Shown: one piece after another, positions 8,703-20,600 of the stretch
Layout: each line of letters starts with the position of its first letter
How positions within the stretch are numbered: the stretch's first letter is position 1
Source: a virus
Reading direction: 5' to 3' (one strand)
IMG/VR virus record: IMGVR_UViG_3300030099_003036
Location: 1,061 to 43,084 of that record
Length of the DNA: 42,024 nt
The notes under the pieces: model-generated
What the model was told of the DNA's origin: nothing
The model's input: only the letters and a program-made list of their open reading frames with translations
Database searches by the model: none
Program-made: the position numbers and the translations under genes

Positions 8703-10439
8703 ATGGGAAATTTAGAAAACTGCATACTATTAAATGGTGCTGGCGAACAAATCGACAATCCATTTGTTATTTTTACAGTAGAAGAAAATTCTGGCGATAC
8801 CGCTGGCAGTACCACCGCTCAACTAGAACCTATGCAATTTGGCGTAGACTCTAATAACGAGGCAAACATGCTAGATCCTGGTGTTTATAAATTTAGAATA
8901 GCACCCGCTGTAACTGGTTGGCGTGTTACAATTAATAACTTCAGTATATCTGGTGTTCAAGAATCAAACCCATATGGCACTTCTACACCGCCTAACACAC
9001 CTGATATAACTCAAGAAAGAATTGCTATTTCAGCTGGTGCTATTGAGTGGGTGAATGGTGAGCAAGGAAATAATGATTTAACAGTTACAATGCATGAGGC
9101 AATTGAAAGAGTTTACATGCATAACACTGTTATAACAAATACTGAATATCAAGGCAATGGGGGAGCTGCAGACCCCGATAACAACCAAGTAGAGGTAACA
9201 ATAAAGTTGAAAGATGACTATCCTATGCCAACAAGTAATTTAACTATAGATCTAGATATTGATGGTGATGCTGAAGACTATGACGAAGTTGGTGGCGGTG
9301 TTGAGATTGAAGGAGGTGCAGCTGATTTTAAATTTCATATTATACCTTATCTTTTTAATCCACACTCTAGTAACACGGGGATTACAACTTTTGACTCTGG
9401 AGATGGCACGCCAATGACCGGATACTATTCAAATCCTAATAATTACGATGATTCTAGGTTTGAAATTGCACCTAGCATTACTTCAAGTTTGCAATATGAG
9501 CCAAATGTAACTTGCTGCCCAATGTTACAAGACACCGTTAACAACGAAGCTTATATTCTTAGTGACTATATTGACGAGTATGCTGAAAGTGTGTCATCAG
9601 ACACGCAGGTGAATGAATTATTTTATGGTGGATGCGGCACGTATGGAGAGTATGTTAGGGGTCAATACGGTGGTGACTATGAAGATATTAATGACCCCGA
9701 ATTTCAAGGTTTAGGCACTGATTTTAGTGCGTACCCAATTGGAGCTACAAATCTTGGGAGTCCTTTTGTTGCTGACTATCAATTAAGTCAAGTTCAGGGA
9801 AACACAGCGCAATTGCATATGGTTGAAGAAGATGTTAATTATAATCCTATGAACGAGTTGTGTAGAGCTATTCAATTCCACAATTACAATGGTGTTACTA
9901 ACACCACCACCAACATGTTTGGTAATACTATAGGGGCTTCAGGCTTACCTGAATCCATTAAGTTTAAATTCAGAGTTGCTAGCGATCCTTTTATGGGTGT
10001 GGCCGATGGTGATATTGTTAATTTAGAAGAAACTAGACCGCTGTTTGTTTGGTTAAAATACACAACTGGAAATAATGTTGATATTGTCAAAGGGTTTTTG
10101 ATGCAAAGACCAGCTCAAGATAATGATGGTGATGGAGAAATTACTGGTGCTGGCGAGCTAGCTATAAATGACAGCCCCTTTTTACATAGTCAAGAAGAAA
10201 CTACAACAGATGACATTGCTTACCAACCTCAATACGAAATAACAGAAATTGAAAATGCTGGTTATGGTGCTTCAGGTGCAGAGATAGAGTTATTTTTAAA
10301 TCCTGATTTTGACTTTGCAGCACCACCTGGTAACGATGGAACAGGTGTTTTAGAGGGTAGTACAATGAAAGTTTTTGTATTTTTTTCAATACAAAACGAA
10401 AATAATCCAAATATTGGCGGTACCACAGGAGGTTTATAA
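8703..10439 (+). CDS. Putative virion structural protein, beta-rich and acidic
   Basis: The 578-residue product is acidic, Asn/Gly/Asp-rich and beta-prone throughout, with no transmembrane segment or enzyme motif visible. It contains a few cysteines (TCCPM and GGCGTYG at about residues 270-313), and a Gly/Asn-rich end (NPNIGGTTGGL). Composition and position directly after the tail-stub gene, with the shared TAATTATG start, point to a tail appendage, tail-stub decoration or baseplate-like component. I do not recognise a named family. The next gene begins 24 bases later. A receptor-binding role is possible, but the sequence does not show it. Confidence 0.6.
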   Translation: MGNLENCILLNGAGEQIDNPFVIFTVEENSGDTAGSTTAQLEPMQFGVDSNNEANMLDPGVYKFRIAPAVTGWRVTINNFSISGVQESNPYGTSTPPNTPDITQERIAISAGAIEWVNGEQGNNDLTVTMHEAIERVYMHNTVITNTEYQGNGGAADPDNNQVEVTIKLKDDYPMPTSNLTIDLDIDGDAEDYDEVGGGVEIEGGAADFKFHIIPYLFNPHSSNTGITTFDSGDGTPMTGYYSNPNNYDDSRFEIAPSITSSLQYEPNVTCCPMLQDTVNNEAYILSDYIDEYAESVSSDTQVNELFYGGCGTYGEYVRGQYGGDYEDINDPEFQGLGTDFSAYPIGATNLGSPFVADYQLSQVQGNTAQLHMVEEDVNYNPMNELCRAIQFHNYNGVTNTTTNMFGNTIGASGLPESIKFKFRVASDPFMGVADGDIVNLEETRPLFVWLKYTTGNNVDIVKGFLMQRPAQDNDGDGEITGAGELAINDSPFLHSQEETTTDDIAYQPQYEITEIENAGYGASGAEIELFLNPDFDFAAPPGNDGTGVLEGSTMKVFVFFSIQNENNPNIGGTTGGL

Positions 10440-10463
10440 ATATTTAGTAATTTAAAAAATAAA

Positions 10464-12056
10464 ATGAATAGATCAACTAATTTAATATTTGACTTAAGAT
10501 TAAAATCAAAAAATATCTCTGTGTCTGTTGACGCTGTAGATGTTCCACAATCTTTTATATCAAGAAGTTTTTCTAGAATGAGTAAAGCTAGAAAAAACTT
10601 TTTAAAAACATACGGTGTATCTATACCTAAAAATAATATAATCGTTAAAAACAATAAGTCAATTATATCTTCTAGAGTTTTAAATATTAACAGTCAAAAT
10701 GAATTAAAAATTTTTAGTGTTTCTGCTATAACGCCTTTTAACAAAAATGTTATAGTAGCTAAAATATCAATAAATAGTGTTGATGGCAAAAGAATATTAA
10801 ATCAACCTTTTTTAAAATTAAAATCTAGCATAACAAACTCCCAGGTACTTGATAAGTTAAAATTTAAACTAGTACCAACTTCTATAATAAAAGATTCAGA
10901 TGGTATAGTCACAGGCTATAATATGAATCTTGTGTACAAAGGTGTGGCGCAAGTATTATCTAATGACAATATAAAATTAGATTTAATAATAAACTCTGTA
11001 AACAAAACATCTCCAACAAAGTCTATAGATAAGATTAACTTAGGCGCTTCGCACGTCAAAACAATAGGAGAAGAAAGAGATATTAAAATATATGGATCTG
11101 CAGGTACTAATTTTACTTTTACTGCTACAAATGAAGATAATGTTTCTATACTAGGGGGGTTAGCTAACTCTACTGTAACAACTGATACTGGTTTGGTTTT
11201 AGAATCAATAACAGGGGTTATACCTGCAAAAGGTTTTTATACAGTTAATTTAATTTTTCCAGAAATACCAACTATTAGATCAACGGCAGTGAATGGTAGT
11301 ATGGCTGCTAGTGGTGCTATTAAAGTTATATTTGATGATTTAACTGACGTTAAAGTTGGTGATCAGCTTTTTTCAACAGCTATAGATGGAAGTAAGTCTA
11401 TAAAAGTACTAGAGTTAGATCCTGACGGTGACAATGCGAATGAGTGTAATTTATCTCAAAAACTTACAGCTGCTGATGATACAGAAGTATTTTTTAAAAC
11501 GCCTACGAAATATTTTATAAACGTAACAACAACAGATACTTTAAGTTCTAGCTTGCCCGCGACATATCCAATGTTTACTTTAAACCAATTTGCAGATCCT
11601 CTTTTAACTATAAGAGTAACTACAGATTCTAGACTATACTCTATAAACTCTCAAGCTATTCCAGGTTCTGGAGTTCAAGCATACGATGTTTATTATACTG
11701 GTAGAGCGTTAGAAAAAAATGAAACTCTTGATAAAACTCTTTTTCCGCCCAAGTTTAACAAGTCTTTATTTTTAGATAGAACAGACTCTGGGTCATTAAG
11801 CGTAGTAAAAACACCAAATTTTGAAAGCTCTATTTTTTTTCCTGATACAACCGTTCGAAATAGTGATTGGACAAATACAGATCCGTTAACAAATGGTGGT
11901 ACAAGAGTTTCTATAAACCACAAAGCCCCAGTTTTATCAACCGCCGATGGTGTTGCAAACAATGCTTGCACTATAGATTACGTTTTAAATATAATTGAGT
12001 GGGGTAGCGAAGACGTAATAATGGAATTAGATTTAGATAACATAATAAACACATAA
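10464..12056 (+). CDS. Putative virion structural protein, basic N-terminus with beta-rich body
   Basis: The 530-residue product has a Lys/Arg/Ser-rich N-terminal region (about residues 1-130, including SRMSKARKNFLKTYGV) and a long beta-rich remainder with Thr/Ser-rich strands such as FTFTATNEDNVSILGG. It has no signal peptide or clear membrane segment. The body resembles tail-appendage or fibre-like proteins in composition, but I recognise no named domain. The gene is followed after a single base by a 127-residue gene (TAATATG), so the two are probably translationally linked and may work together. A structural role is inferred from its place in an uninterrupted run of virion genes. Confidence 0.55.
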   Translation: MNRSTNLIFDLRLKSKNISVSVDAVDVPQSFISRSFSRMSKARKNFLKTYGVSIPKNNIIVKNNKSIISSRVLNINSQNELKIFSVSAITPFNKNVIVAKISINSVDGKRILNQPFLKLKSSITNSQVLDKLKFKLVPTSIIKDSDGIVTGYNMNLVYKGVAQVLSNDNIKLDLIINSVNKTSPTKSIDKINLGASHVKTIGEERDIKIYGSAGTNFTFTATNEDNVSILGGLANSTVTTDTGLVLESITGVIPAKGFYTVNLIFPEIPTIRSTAVNGSMAASGAIKVIFDDLTDVKVGDQLFSTAIDGSKSIKVLELDPDGDNANECNLSQKLTAADDTEVFFKTPTKYFINVTTTDTLSSSLPATYPMFTLNQFADPLLTIRVTTDSRLYSINSQAIPGSGVQAYDVYYTGRALEKNETLDKTLFPPKFNKSLFLDRTDSGSLSVVKTPNFESSIFFPDTTVRNSDWTNTDPLTNGGTRVSINHKAPVLSTADGVANNACTIDYVLNIIEWGSEDVIMELDLDNIINT

Positions 12057-12057
12057 T

Positions 12058-12441
12058 ATGAGTACATATACATTAGCTGTAACATTTCAAAATCCTATTA
12101 ACATATCAGTAGACGTTGGTGACGATCTTTATTTTACAAACCCATCTACCAACTTTAATAATTCTGGTTTTGATGTTTCAGATTCTACTAGTAGTAACAT
12201 TTTACTTGGAGAAATACAAAGTATAACTACAGATTCAAATTCAACTACTATAGTTTGCAACTACACAAGTGACATAAATAATACTCCAGGTGAAAATAGT
12301 TTTTTTATGTTTAAAAAGAATAAAAAAATAAACACAGCAGCTTTAAAAGGTTATTATTCTAGAGTTGTATTTAAAAATAGATCTTTAAACCCATCAGTAA
12401 TGTATTCTACTACTTGTAGGATTATAGGTAGTAGTAAATAA
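12058..12441 (+). CDS. Small putative virion protein
   Basis: This 127-residue, Ser/Thr/Asn-rich product is predicted to be mostly beta structure, for example TYTLAVTFQNPINISVDVGD at the N-terminus. A basic patch (KKNKKINTA) lies near residue 88. No membrane segment or catalytic motif is visible. It begins one base after the stop of the 530-residue gene and is the last gene before a roughly 50-base gap, so it probably belongs with the preceding structural genes rather than the internal proteins that follow. No family recognised. Confidence 0.5.
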   Translation: MSTYTLAVTFQNPINISVDVGDDLYFTNPSTNFNNSGFDVSDSTSSNILLGEIQSITTDSNSTTIVCNYTSDINNTPGENSFFMFKKNKKINTAALKGYYSRVVFKNRSLNPSVMYSTTCRIIGSSK

Positions 12442-12490
12442 CAAGCAAAAAATGTAACTATATAATAGTAATTAATTAAAAGAAAAGAGT

Positions 12491-13210
12491 ATGGATCCAT
12501 TTACTATAGCTAGTATTGTAACAACGATAGGCACAACCGTGTTTAGCGCTATAGAATCTAGAAGACAAGAAAAAGCAGCTAAAGATAAAGAAGATGAAGC
12601 TCGAAGAGAAATGAATAAGCTTAAGTCTCAGTACGAAAACTTGGATACGAGTAATCCATTTTTAAACATGGAAAATGTAATGGAAGATTTAACCATAAAT
12701 CAAAAGCAAGCTGAATTTCAAAAACAACAATTTCAACAAAGTCAAGCTAATATATTAGAAAGTTTTCGTGAATCTGCTGGTAGTAGTGGTATAGCAGCAT
12801 TGGCTCAATCATTATCACGACAAGGACAAATAGCGGCTCAAAAATCTGCTGCTAGTATAGGTGCTCAAGAGGCAGCGAACGAAAGAGCAAGAGCTCAAAT
12901 GGCTAGCCAAATACAAAACATGGAGAGACAAGGTGACGTTTACTCAAGATCTTTAGAGCGAGAAAGAATATCAACTCTTTTAGGCATGTCTCAACAAGAA
13001 ACAGCTGCTTACGCTCAGCAAGCTGGTATGGCTAGACAGCAAATGATGGAAAGTATATCTAGTGGAGCACAAAATACAGCGTCTATGTTTGCGGGATTTG
13101 GTGATGGTGAAGAAAGACCAGATGTTCAAGGTAGGCAGCAAATTTATAACACAACTACAGGTGAACCACTAGTAAGTTATGATCCTTATACTGGAAAAAA
13201 ATTAACATAA
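12491..13210 (+). CDS. Putative internal (ejected) virion protein, helical
   Basis: The 239-residue protein opens with a hydrophobic stretch (PFTIASIVTTIGTTVFSAIE, residues 3-22), followed by long charged helices rich in Gln, Glu and Ala (KQAEFQKQQFQQSQANILES; GAQEAANERARAQMASQIQN). Such a short membrane-active N-terminus with a Gln/Ala-rich coiled-coil body is typical of small internal virion proteins of podoviruses (compare T7 gp14), which are ejected to help DNA cross the cell envelope. It is the first of three consecutive internal-protein candidates. A purine-rich leader (AAAAGAAAAGAG) precedes the ATG. The assignment rests on architecture and context, not on a specific motif. Confidence 0.6.
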   Translation: MDPFTIASIVTTIGTTVFSAIESRRQEKAAKDKEDEARREMNKLKSQYENLDTSNPFLNMENVMEDLTINQKQAEFQKQQFQQSQANILESFRESAGSSGIAALAQSLSRQGQIAAQKSAASIGAQEAANERARAQMASQIQNMERQGDVYSRSLERERISTLLGMSQQETAAYAQQAGMARQQMMESISSGAQNTASMFAGFGDGEERPDVQGRQQIYNTTTGEPLVSYDPYTGKKLT

Positions 13211-13219
13211 AAAAAAAAT

Positions 13220-14656
13220 ATGGCAGACGAATTATTAGTAAGAGGTGCTGGTTTAGTAGCACGATCAGAAGGTGTTGGCAACCTAGCCGGCGCAAAGGCT
13301 TTGCAAAATGTTAGTGACTATTTAGCTGAAGGAACAGCTAAAGTTATTCAAAAAAGAAATAAAGAGTTCAACAGAATACTGTCTGAACAAATGAATCAAC
13401 CTGGTATATCAGAGGAGGAGTTGGATAATGTATATAAAAACTTAAACAAACAGAGATTTAGATACGTTTATTTAAACGATAGAAGGCTTAGAGGTAAAAT
13501 GGAACAAGAAATTGTAAAGCAAGGTCAACAAAAAGTAGATACTGTTTTAAAAAAAGATGAAATTGCTGACGCTACTAAAAAAGTTTTAATTAATACCTCT
13601 GGACCAGGTGAAGACGCGTTAGACGAGACTACAAAAGTAAACATAGAAAAAGCTATTACAAATGGTCCAATAAAAGGACCTAATAATGAAGATGGCTATA
13701 TAGTGGTGACCGGAGATATTAACACAGACAAAACAAAGTCAGACGCACCAAAGTCAGACGTGCCAGAGTCAGACTCTGTAAAAACAAATGAAAAAGAAAC
13801 AAAAGACACAAAAGCTCAAATTCCATACATGTATGAATTTAGTAGCGAAGTAGACACGGGTATACTGGGAAACTATATAGATAATTATTATAAAAAATAT
13901 TTAGATCCAAACTCTATTTTTAATAATCTTGGTGATGGAGTAGGTGCTAATGAAGTAGACATGGAAACTAGAGGTCCAGACGCTTATAAAGAAACTGGTA
14001 TAATAGATCTTAACACTATTAAAAATGATATGAGTAATCTTCCTGAAGGGCTAGAGTTTGTAACTCATAGTGAGTTTATTGATATGATAAATTCTAATGG
14101 CATGGACGATGTTTCTATTGAAAAATACAGAGCTAATATAGATAAAAAAATTAATCAAGCTCAGAGCTTGCAACCAGGTCAAAACGTAGATTTTCAATGG
14201 CAAGTAGAATTTGACAAAAATAAAACGTTCGTGGTAGATGGTAACGCTGTTTCTATAGCTAGACACGATATATTTGGTAATAGAAATTTTGAAAAAGATA
14301 TGATTAAAGGTTTGCAAAATGGAACCTACAAAGATCTAGGTATAAACCTAACAGAAGAACAAGTTAAAGAGCTAGATACAAACGGTGGAAAAGTAACTGA
14401 AGATGATGCCAAAAGAATAACCAAAGAGCTAATAACAAAACCAGAGTATAGAGAATTATTTAATAATTTATTATCTAGTTTTTTAACCAACATTTCAGAG
14501 CAAGTCTATATTGCTTCATTAGATCCAAGCATAAGAAATTCTGCTCCTGAAAAACCAATTTTTATGACCGAAGAAGAAGGTCGTAAAAAACTTGAAGAAA
14601 TTGAACAAGAAAAAGATTTACTAAAAACTTCATTATACCAAGGGGGAAAAATATAA
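13220..14656 (+). CDS. Putative internal virion/cargo protein
   Basis: The 478-residue product is highly charged and largely helical. The N-terminus (VRGAGLVARSEGVGNLAGAK, residues 7-26) is followed by Lys/Glu-rich helices. A low-complexity linker around residues 170-195 contains three copies of a KSDxP-like unit, coded by three tandem 15-base repeats (13736-13780). The C-terminal third is acidic and ends in a coiled-coil-like segment (EEEGRKKLEEIEQEKDLLKT). It lies between the small internal protein and the giant polyvalent protein, as expected for a cargo protein packaged in the capsid or tail stub. No enzyme motif seen. Confidence 0.55.
   Translation: MADELLVRGAGLVARSEGVGNLAGAKALQNVSDYLAEGTAKVIQKRNKEFNRILSEQMNQPGISEEELDNVYKNLNKQRFRYVYLNDRRLRGKMEQEIVKQGQQKVDTVLKKDEIADATKKVLINTSGPGEDALDETTKVNIEKAITNGPIKGPNNEDGYIVVTGDINTDKTKSDAPKSDVPESDSVKTNEKETKDTKAQIPYMYEFSSEVDTGILGNYIDNYYKKYLDPNSIFNNLGDGVGANEVDMETRGPDAYKETGIIDLNTIKNDMSNLPEGLEFVTHSEFIDMINSNGMDDVSIEKYRANIDKKINQAQSLQPGQNVDFQWQVEFDKNKTFVVDGNAVSIARHDIFGNRNFEKDMIKGLQNGTYKDLGINLTEEQVKELDTNGGKVTEDDAKRITKELITKPEYRELFNNLLSSFLTNISEQVYIASLDPSIRNSAPEKPIFMTEEEGRKKLEEIEQEKDLLKTSLYQGGKI
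13736..13780 (+). repeat. Three tandem 15-base units in a linker
   Basis: The units AAGTCAGACGCACCA, AAGTCAGACGTGCCA and GAGTCAGACTCTGTA code for KSDAP, KSDVP and ESDSV. They lie in the acidic, probably disordered linker of the 478-residue internal protein. The units are in frame, so copy number can vary without breaking the gene. Confidence 0.8.
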
Positions 14657-14685
14657 AAAATAACACGGGTAACTAACGATACAGT

Positions 14686-17600
14686 ATGGATAAAAAATAT
14701 TTACTATCTGATGGTAGAACTAAAATAGTACCATTAGAATTCGAACAACAATTTCTAAATCAATTAGAAAAACAAAACTTAACGGCTGAACTAATAACTG
14801 ACGAGCCGGGAAAGTCCCAAGGGACAAGCCTGTCCCAAAACAATCAACTAAAAGTAGACGAGGATTTATCAATAGACCTGACAACAGGAGAAGTTATATC
14901 CAAGCAGCAACAAAAAGCTACGGCATCCAAATCGGACGATGGTTCTTTGGATTTCAAAGACAAAATTAAAGTAAGTACATTTGAAGCTGGAGTAAAAGCG
15001 GGATTAGGTGGTACACTAGGTGCAACCTATGATTTATTTAAAAATATTAGTACGTTAGGTCTTAATGATGAAGATAGAAATAAGTTTTATCAATTATACT
15101 CTAACAAAATAGACAACATAAAACCAAGAGCTAAAAGAGCATTTAAAGGTGCTTACGCTGCAATGTTAGAGCTATACAAAGATATAGATTTTACAGCTAT
15201 AGCTACTGGAGCATCAAGATCTGAGGAGCAGAGAGAAGAAGAAATAAAAAAACTAGACGAAAAAATTATTAAACAAATAAACGATATTGGAGAGCTAAAG
15301 TTTAAAGATGAAGGGCTTGGTATAGTTAAAGGTTTTAAAGAAGGTGAAGCTGCAGATGTTTTAGCGGCCGCTCTTTTTACTCCAGTTCAATTTATGGAAA
15401 CAATGGTTCCAGCTGCCATGACAAGAGGCGCTTCATTAATACCACAAATAGGGGGTCCAATGTATTATGATTTTAACGAACAAAAAGCAATTAGACTTTA
15501 CGGTGAAGATGATCCTCAAGCTTTTGAAAAACTAGTTAAAAACAATGAAACAGAAATAGTTGTACCCATGGTAGCTGCAGCTGGTTCGATAGCATTAGAA
15601 AGAATAGGTTTAAAAGCTGTTGATGACTATGTGAGATCTGTTCCTGGATTAGCAGGTTCTTTTAGTAGATTACTTACAGCTTCTAACAAAGAGGGTCTTA
15701 CGGAAATAGGACAGTATGCTATAGAAACTGTAAACACAAGTCTTGGTCAAGGAGATGACTTAGTAGTAGCAACGGCTAAAGGTATCAACTCTATGTTTAC
15801 AGATGAAGGCATAGAAAGTTTTTTACAAGGTTTTATAGGTGGCGGAACTATAGCTACTGGTCGCAAAGCTATAAATAGAGCTTTACGAAGTGATAAAAAT
15901 TCTGCTGTAGAAATAAATAAATATATAGATAATTTAAGCGAGTTAAACATACAAAAAAGTATAACGCAAGATCAAGACGTTAAAGATGCTTTAGATTTGC
16001 AAATAAAGCAAACTCAAAAAGATTTTAAACAGTTTATAATAAACACGAGGAGCGTTTCAGAATATCTAGATGATAAACAAAAATCTTCTTTAATTGAAAT
16101 AATTAATGAAAAAGATGATATACAAAATAAAATAAACTCTTTAAATAATAAAATTAAAAACAAAAAAATAACTGAAGAAAGTTATAAGCTATCTATCAAT
16201 GCTTTAAACGAAAGAAACGTACTATTAGACGACGGTATTGCTAAGATTAAAAAACAAGCTCTTAAAACAGCGGCTAGCAAGCAGGCTAAACAAGTGGAAA
16301 CTAAAATAAAAGAGTTTGAGTTGGAGGGTAAGGTTATACAAGCTACATCTACCGAAATAGAAAACATGGATCTTAAAGATGGTGAGGGCAATGATATATC
16401 TAAAAAAGCCGCTGGTGATTTTGGTTTTATAAGGCAGTTTGGTGATGGTAGTTTTGAAATAATATTAAACACAGATAAACCAACTCTTGGTACCGCTGCT
16501 CACGAGTTTTTACATGCGGTCTTGTTTAAAACACTAGCTGGTAGCGATCAAACACAAAACAATTTAGCATCTGCACTTTTAGATTACACTTCTACGTTGA
16601 AAAGCGAGGGTGATCAAAACTTTGTTAACAGAATAAATGCTTATAAAGACAGCAAAGCCCTTGGAGAAGAGGTTGTAACTGTTATGTCTGAGTCTATAAT
16701 GGACGGTAGTTTAAAATATAACGACGGATTTTTTACAAAAGTTGGTGATATACTTAGAAGATTTTTCGCGCAAAGAGGTAAAATTGATTATAAGTTTAAT
16801 ACCGGTAGAGATGTATATAACTTTATAAAAGATTATAACAATAGTATTAAAACTGGTAAAGTAAATAAAGCTATAATAAAAGTAGCTAAAGAAGGAGCAA
16901 AAGGAAAACTAGTTGAAGACGCTAAGAGCAAGCCAACTGTAGACATTAAGCAAGATGTGGTTTTAAAAGAATCTAGAGACGCTAAGCCAGATGTAGATAA
17001 GTTAGCTGTTGATCCAAAAACTAATAAAAACTACACGCAACAAGAGTGGGATAAATCTGGTGCCAAGCGAGCTATTGATACGTTAACAGAAGAAAATTTA
17101 ATAGATGGTTTAATAGCTGCTAAATATAAAGTAAGACCAGTACCACAATCTTTTGTTGCCGACGTTCTTGGTTCTAAAGAATTTATTAATATGATTAATC
17201 GCTTTAATAAAGGTAAGCGTGGTAAGTCGGACGAAAACAAAAGTTTATTTGGTTATATACAGGGTCAATTAAGATTTAGAGCTGACGATATATTTAAAGA
17301 AGCTAGGGTAGGTCAAGTACCTAGAGGTACTGGCACTGTTGAGGCGGACGCTAGAACAACTGAGGGTCAACCAAAAGTACAGCTAGAAGATACTGGTGAT
17401 ACAACTATACAACGTATAGATGAGCAGGAAATAAATTTAAGAGACGATAAAGTTAAAGATTTAAAACCAGAAATTAGAGAAAGAAAGTCTACATTTAGAA
17501 AAGAAATAGGTATAAAAGGTATTGGCAAAGGTGTAGTATTTAGAGCTGTAAAAACAGCTATTAATACAGCTGAAACTATAACAAAAGCCAAAGAGTTTAT

Positions 17601-20600
17601 AAAGTCATATGAAGAAAATCTATCAAATGCTTTATATAGCATGATGGAAAAGAAACTTCCAGATACCAACTCTATGGTTAAGTACCGTATGGCTATATTA
17701 GAGTCTATACCTTTAAGCACACTAAAAAAAATGCAAAAAGAATTACCAGCTAAAGATAACAGTGGTAATGACTTTGGTAATATATTTGTTAAAAATCACG
17801 GTAGACAAAGTAGTCAAGAGGTGTTAACAGACTTTATGTATGGTTTAAATAAAACAGGTAAAAACCCTAGAAAAAGAAAACTTTTACCAGACTTAAAAGT
17901 TTTATGGGAAAGTGGAGCTAAAGGATTAAAACCCGCTGATGCTAAGAAAAATCCAGACGGCGCGGAATACTATAGAAAAAAAGCAGCTGGTATTACTATA
18001 TGGGAAAGGCTACCTGTTAGTTCAACTACTTGGAAGTCTTACGTTGAAGGAGACTTTGTTGGCAAAAGACAAGAAGCTACAGGCTCAGGAACAAAAGGTA
18101 ATAATAGAATAAAGATACTAAAAGAGTCTTCTAAAGCTATAGGTAGAGATGCTACACCTGAAAACTTAACTACAGAGTTTATACAAGACTACATTGGTAG
18201 AAAAAATTTAGAAGGCAAGATAACAGTTGAGCAAGTTAAAAAAGAAATACTTAAGTCTATTGATAGACCTGCTGATTTAAAGTTTAGTGTTGATCCTAAA
18301 GTTCAGGCTGAAAATTTTAAAACAGCCGCAAACAAAACACCAAACAATATTGTTGGTGATAGAGGTGTAACAAACTTAGATGTAGTTAATAAAATACAAG
18401 AATATAAAAGCGCTAAAAGTGGTAAGATAAAATCTAGAACAATAGTTGATTTTATTAAAAGCTCTAAATTATCACAAGATATTAAAAAGCATATGGGAGG
18501 ATTTTTATCTACTCACCCGAAATACATACCTTATTTTCAAGACTCAATGACAGGTGGTTATGATAACGGCTTGTTTGGTATTAAAGATGTTTTTTATAAA
18601 GTAGTAGGTATTAAAGACGCTGATGTAAAAAGAGATTTGCGTAGAGAAAAATATAGCAAAACAGGCGGTTTACTTGATGTTAATAAAATGAATAAGTTTA
18701 AGAACAATCAAGGTAAACATGTAGCATCTAACAAAGCTAGAATAGATTTTTTAGAAGGACTAATTAAAGATATGTATACATATATTAAAGCTAATCCAGA
18801 TTCTAAACCAGCAATGGTTATGTTTTTTAAAGATGGTTCTAAGCACCAAAACCACGTGTTAAGATACTTAGCACCTATTGTTGGGGCACCTGTAAACACT
18901 AAAGGAAAGTTTTTAGAAGTTAAAATAAAAGAAGAGCACGGTTATCCTCAAAACCAAGTAAACACTATAATATTAGATTTGTTATTAAATGATAATACTA
19001 GTATTAAAAGCGTTGATGACGCTATAAAAGTTTTTAAATCTTCATACTCACAATGGGCTTTAATTGAGTCTCATGACAACCAAATAGACGACGCAAAGCT
19101 AACGTCTTCTATGCCTGAGTATTTTTACAATGATATAGTACCTAGAATATTAAATGGCGATTTAGACAACTTGCCACAAGGTATAGTAGGTCCTATTATT
19201 AGATATATTGAGTCTGGTGTTCCAGTGGGTAGTTATTATCTTTTTGAAGTAAACCAAACTGTAGCAGAATACTTTGGTGTAAACGTTAAAAACGCGAGCC
19301 AAATAGACATGGAACACTTAGCTCCTATACAAAACGAATTAATTAAACAAGTTTTGCTAGGTAACATAGATATTAAAACTGTTAAGCAAAAAATGAAAAA
19401 TGTTGCTGCTGTTGGTCACAAGAATACTGTAGCTGAAAACAAAACAGCTAATAATATAATTGATGCGTTTAATAAACAAGCTGAGATAATCAAGAAACAA
19501 AACAGAGAAATACAGGCTGATTTAGAAAAACGTGGTTATAAGTTTAGTAAAGATGGAGTTGTTGAAGGACAAACCCCATCTCAAATGATTAAAATTATAC
19601 AAGCTGATTTAGAATCAAGAGGTTATACCTTTGTTGACATGGACAAAAGAGGTATGTCAACTTTTGACTTTGATGAAACATTAATTATAGATGGTGAAAA
19701 TTTTGTTGTAGCTACAGATCCTAAAACTGGCGAAACAATAAATATAAAGTCTGGTGATTGGCCTATAAAAGGACCAGAGCTTGATGCGGCTGGCTACAAG
19801 TTTAACTTTGATGATTTTGTAAACGTAAGAGGTGGTGTTGATGGACCACTACTTCAAAAAATGAAAAATCAAATTAAAAAGTATGGACCAGAAAATGTTT
19901 TTGTATTAACAGCTAGACCTCAGACGGCAGACTCTGCTATACATGGTTGGTTAAAATCTAAAGGTATAGATATACCTATTAAAAATATAACAGGATTAGC
20001 TAATAGTACTGGTGAGGCAAAAGCCAACTGGATGTTAGAAAAGTTTACAGAAGGCTATAATGATATGTATTTTGTAGATGATGCACTACCAAACGTTAAC
20101 GCTGTTAAAAAAGTCTTAGAACAATTAGATGTTAAATCTAAAGTAGTTCAAGCTAAAATAAAATTTAGCGCAACAGCTAGCCATGAGTTTAACAATATAA
20201 TAGAGCAAGTTAAAGGCGTTCATAAAGATAGAATATACTCTGCTGCAGAAGCTTTAAAGCTTGGTATAAATAAAGGTAGATACGATCTACTTATACCTCC
20301 ATCAGCTAATGATTTTAAAGGTTTAATGTATTATTTTATGGGTAGAGGTAAACAAGGTGAAGCTCATAAAGCTTGGTTTGAAAAACATTTATTTAAACCT
20401 TTTGCTAAAGGTATAAGAGCTTGGAATACATACAAGCAAAACTTACAAAACGAATATGAAACACTAAAAAGAAAACACCCTAATGTAATTAAAAAATTAA
20501 ATAATAAAGTTTCTGGCACAGCGTACACAAATGATTCTGCTATTAGAGTTTATTTGTGGGAAGAGGCTGGTTTTCAAATACCTGGTTTAAGTTTAATAGA

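Noticed and set aside
10262-10654. 130-residue minus-strand open frame across the boundary of two structural genes
   Set aside because: It is antisense to two continuous virion genes, has low-complexity Leu/Phe-rich composition and no neighbours on that strand.
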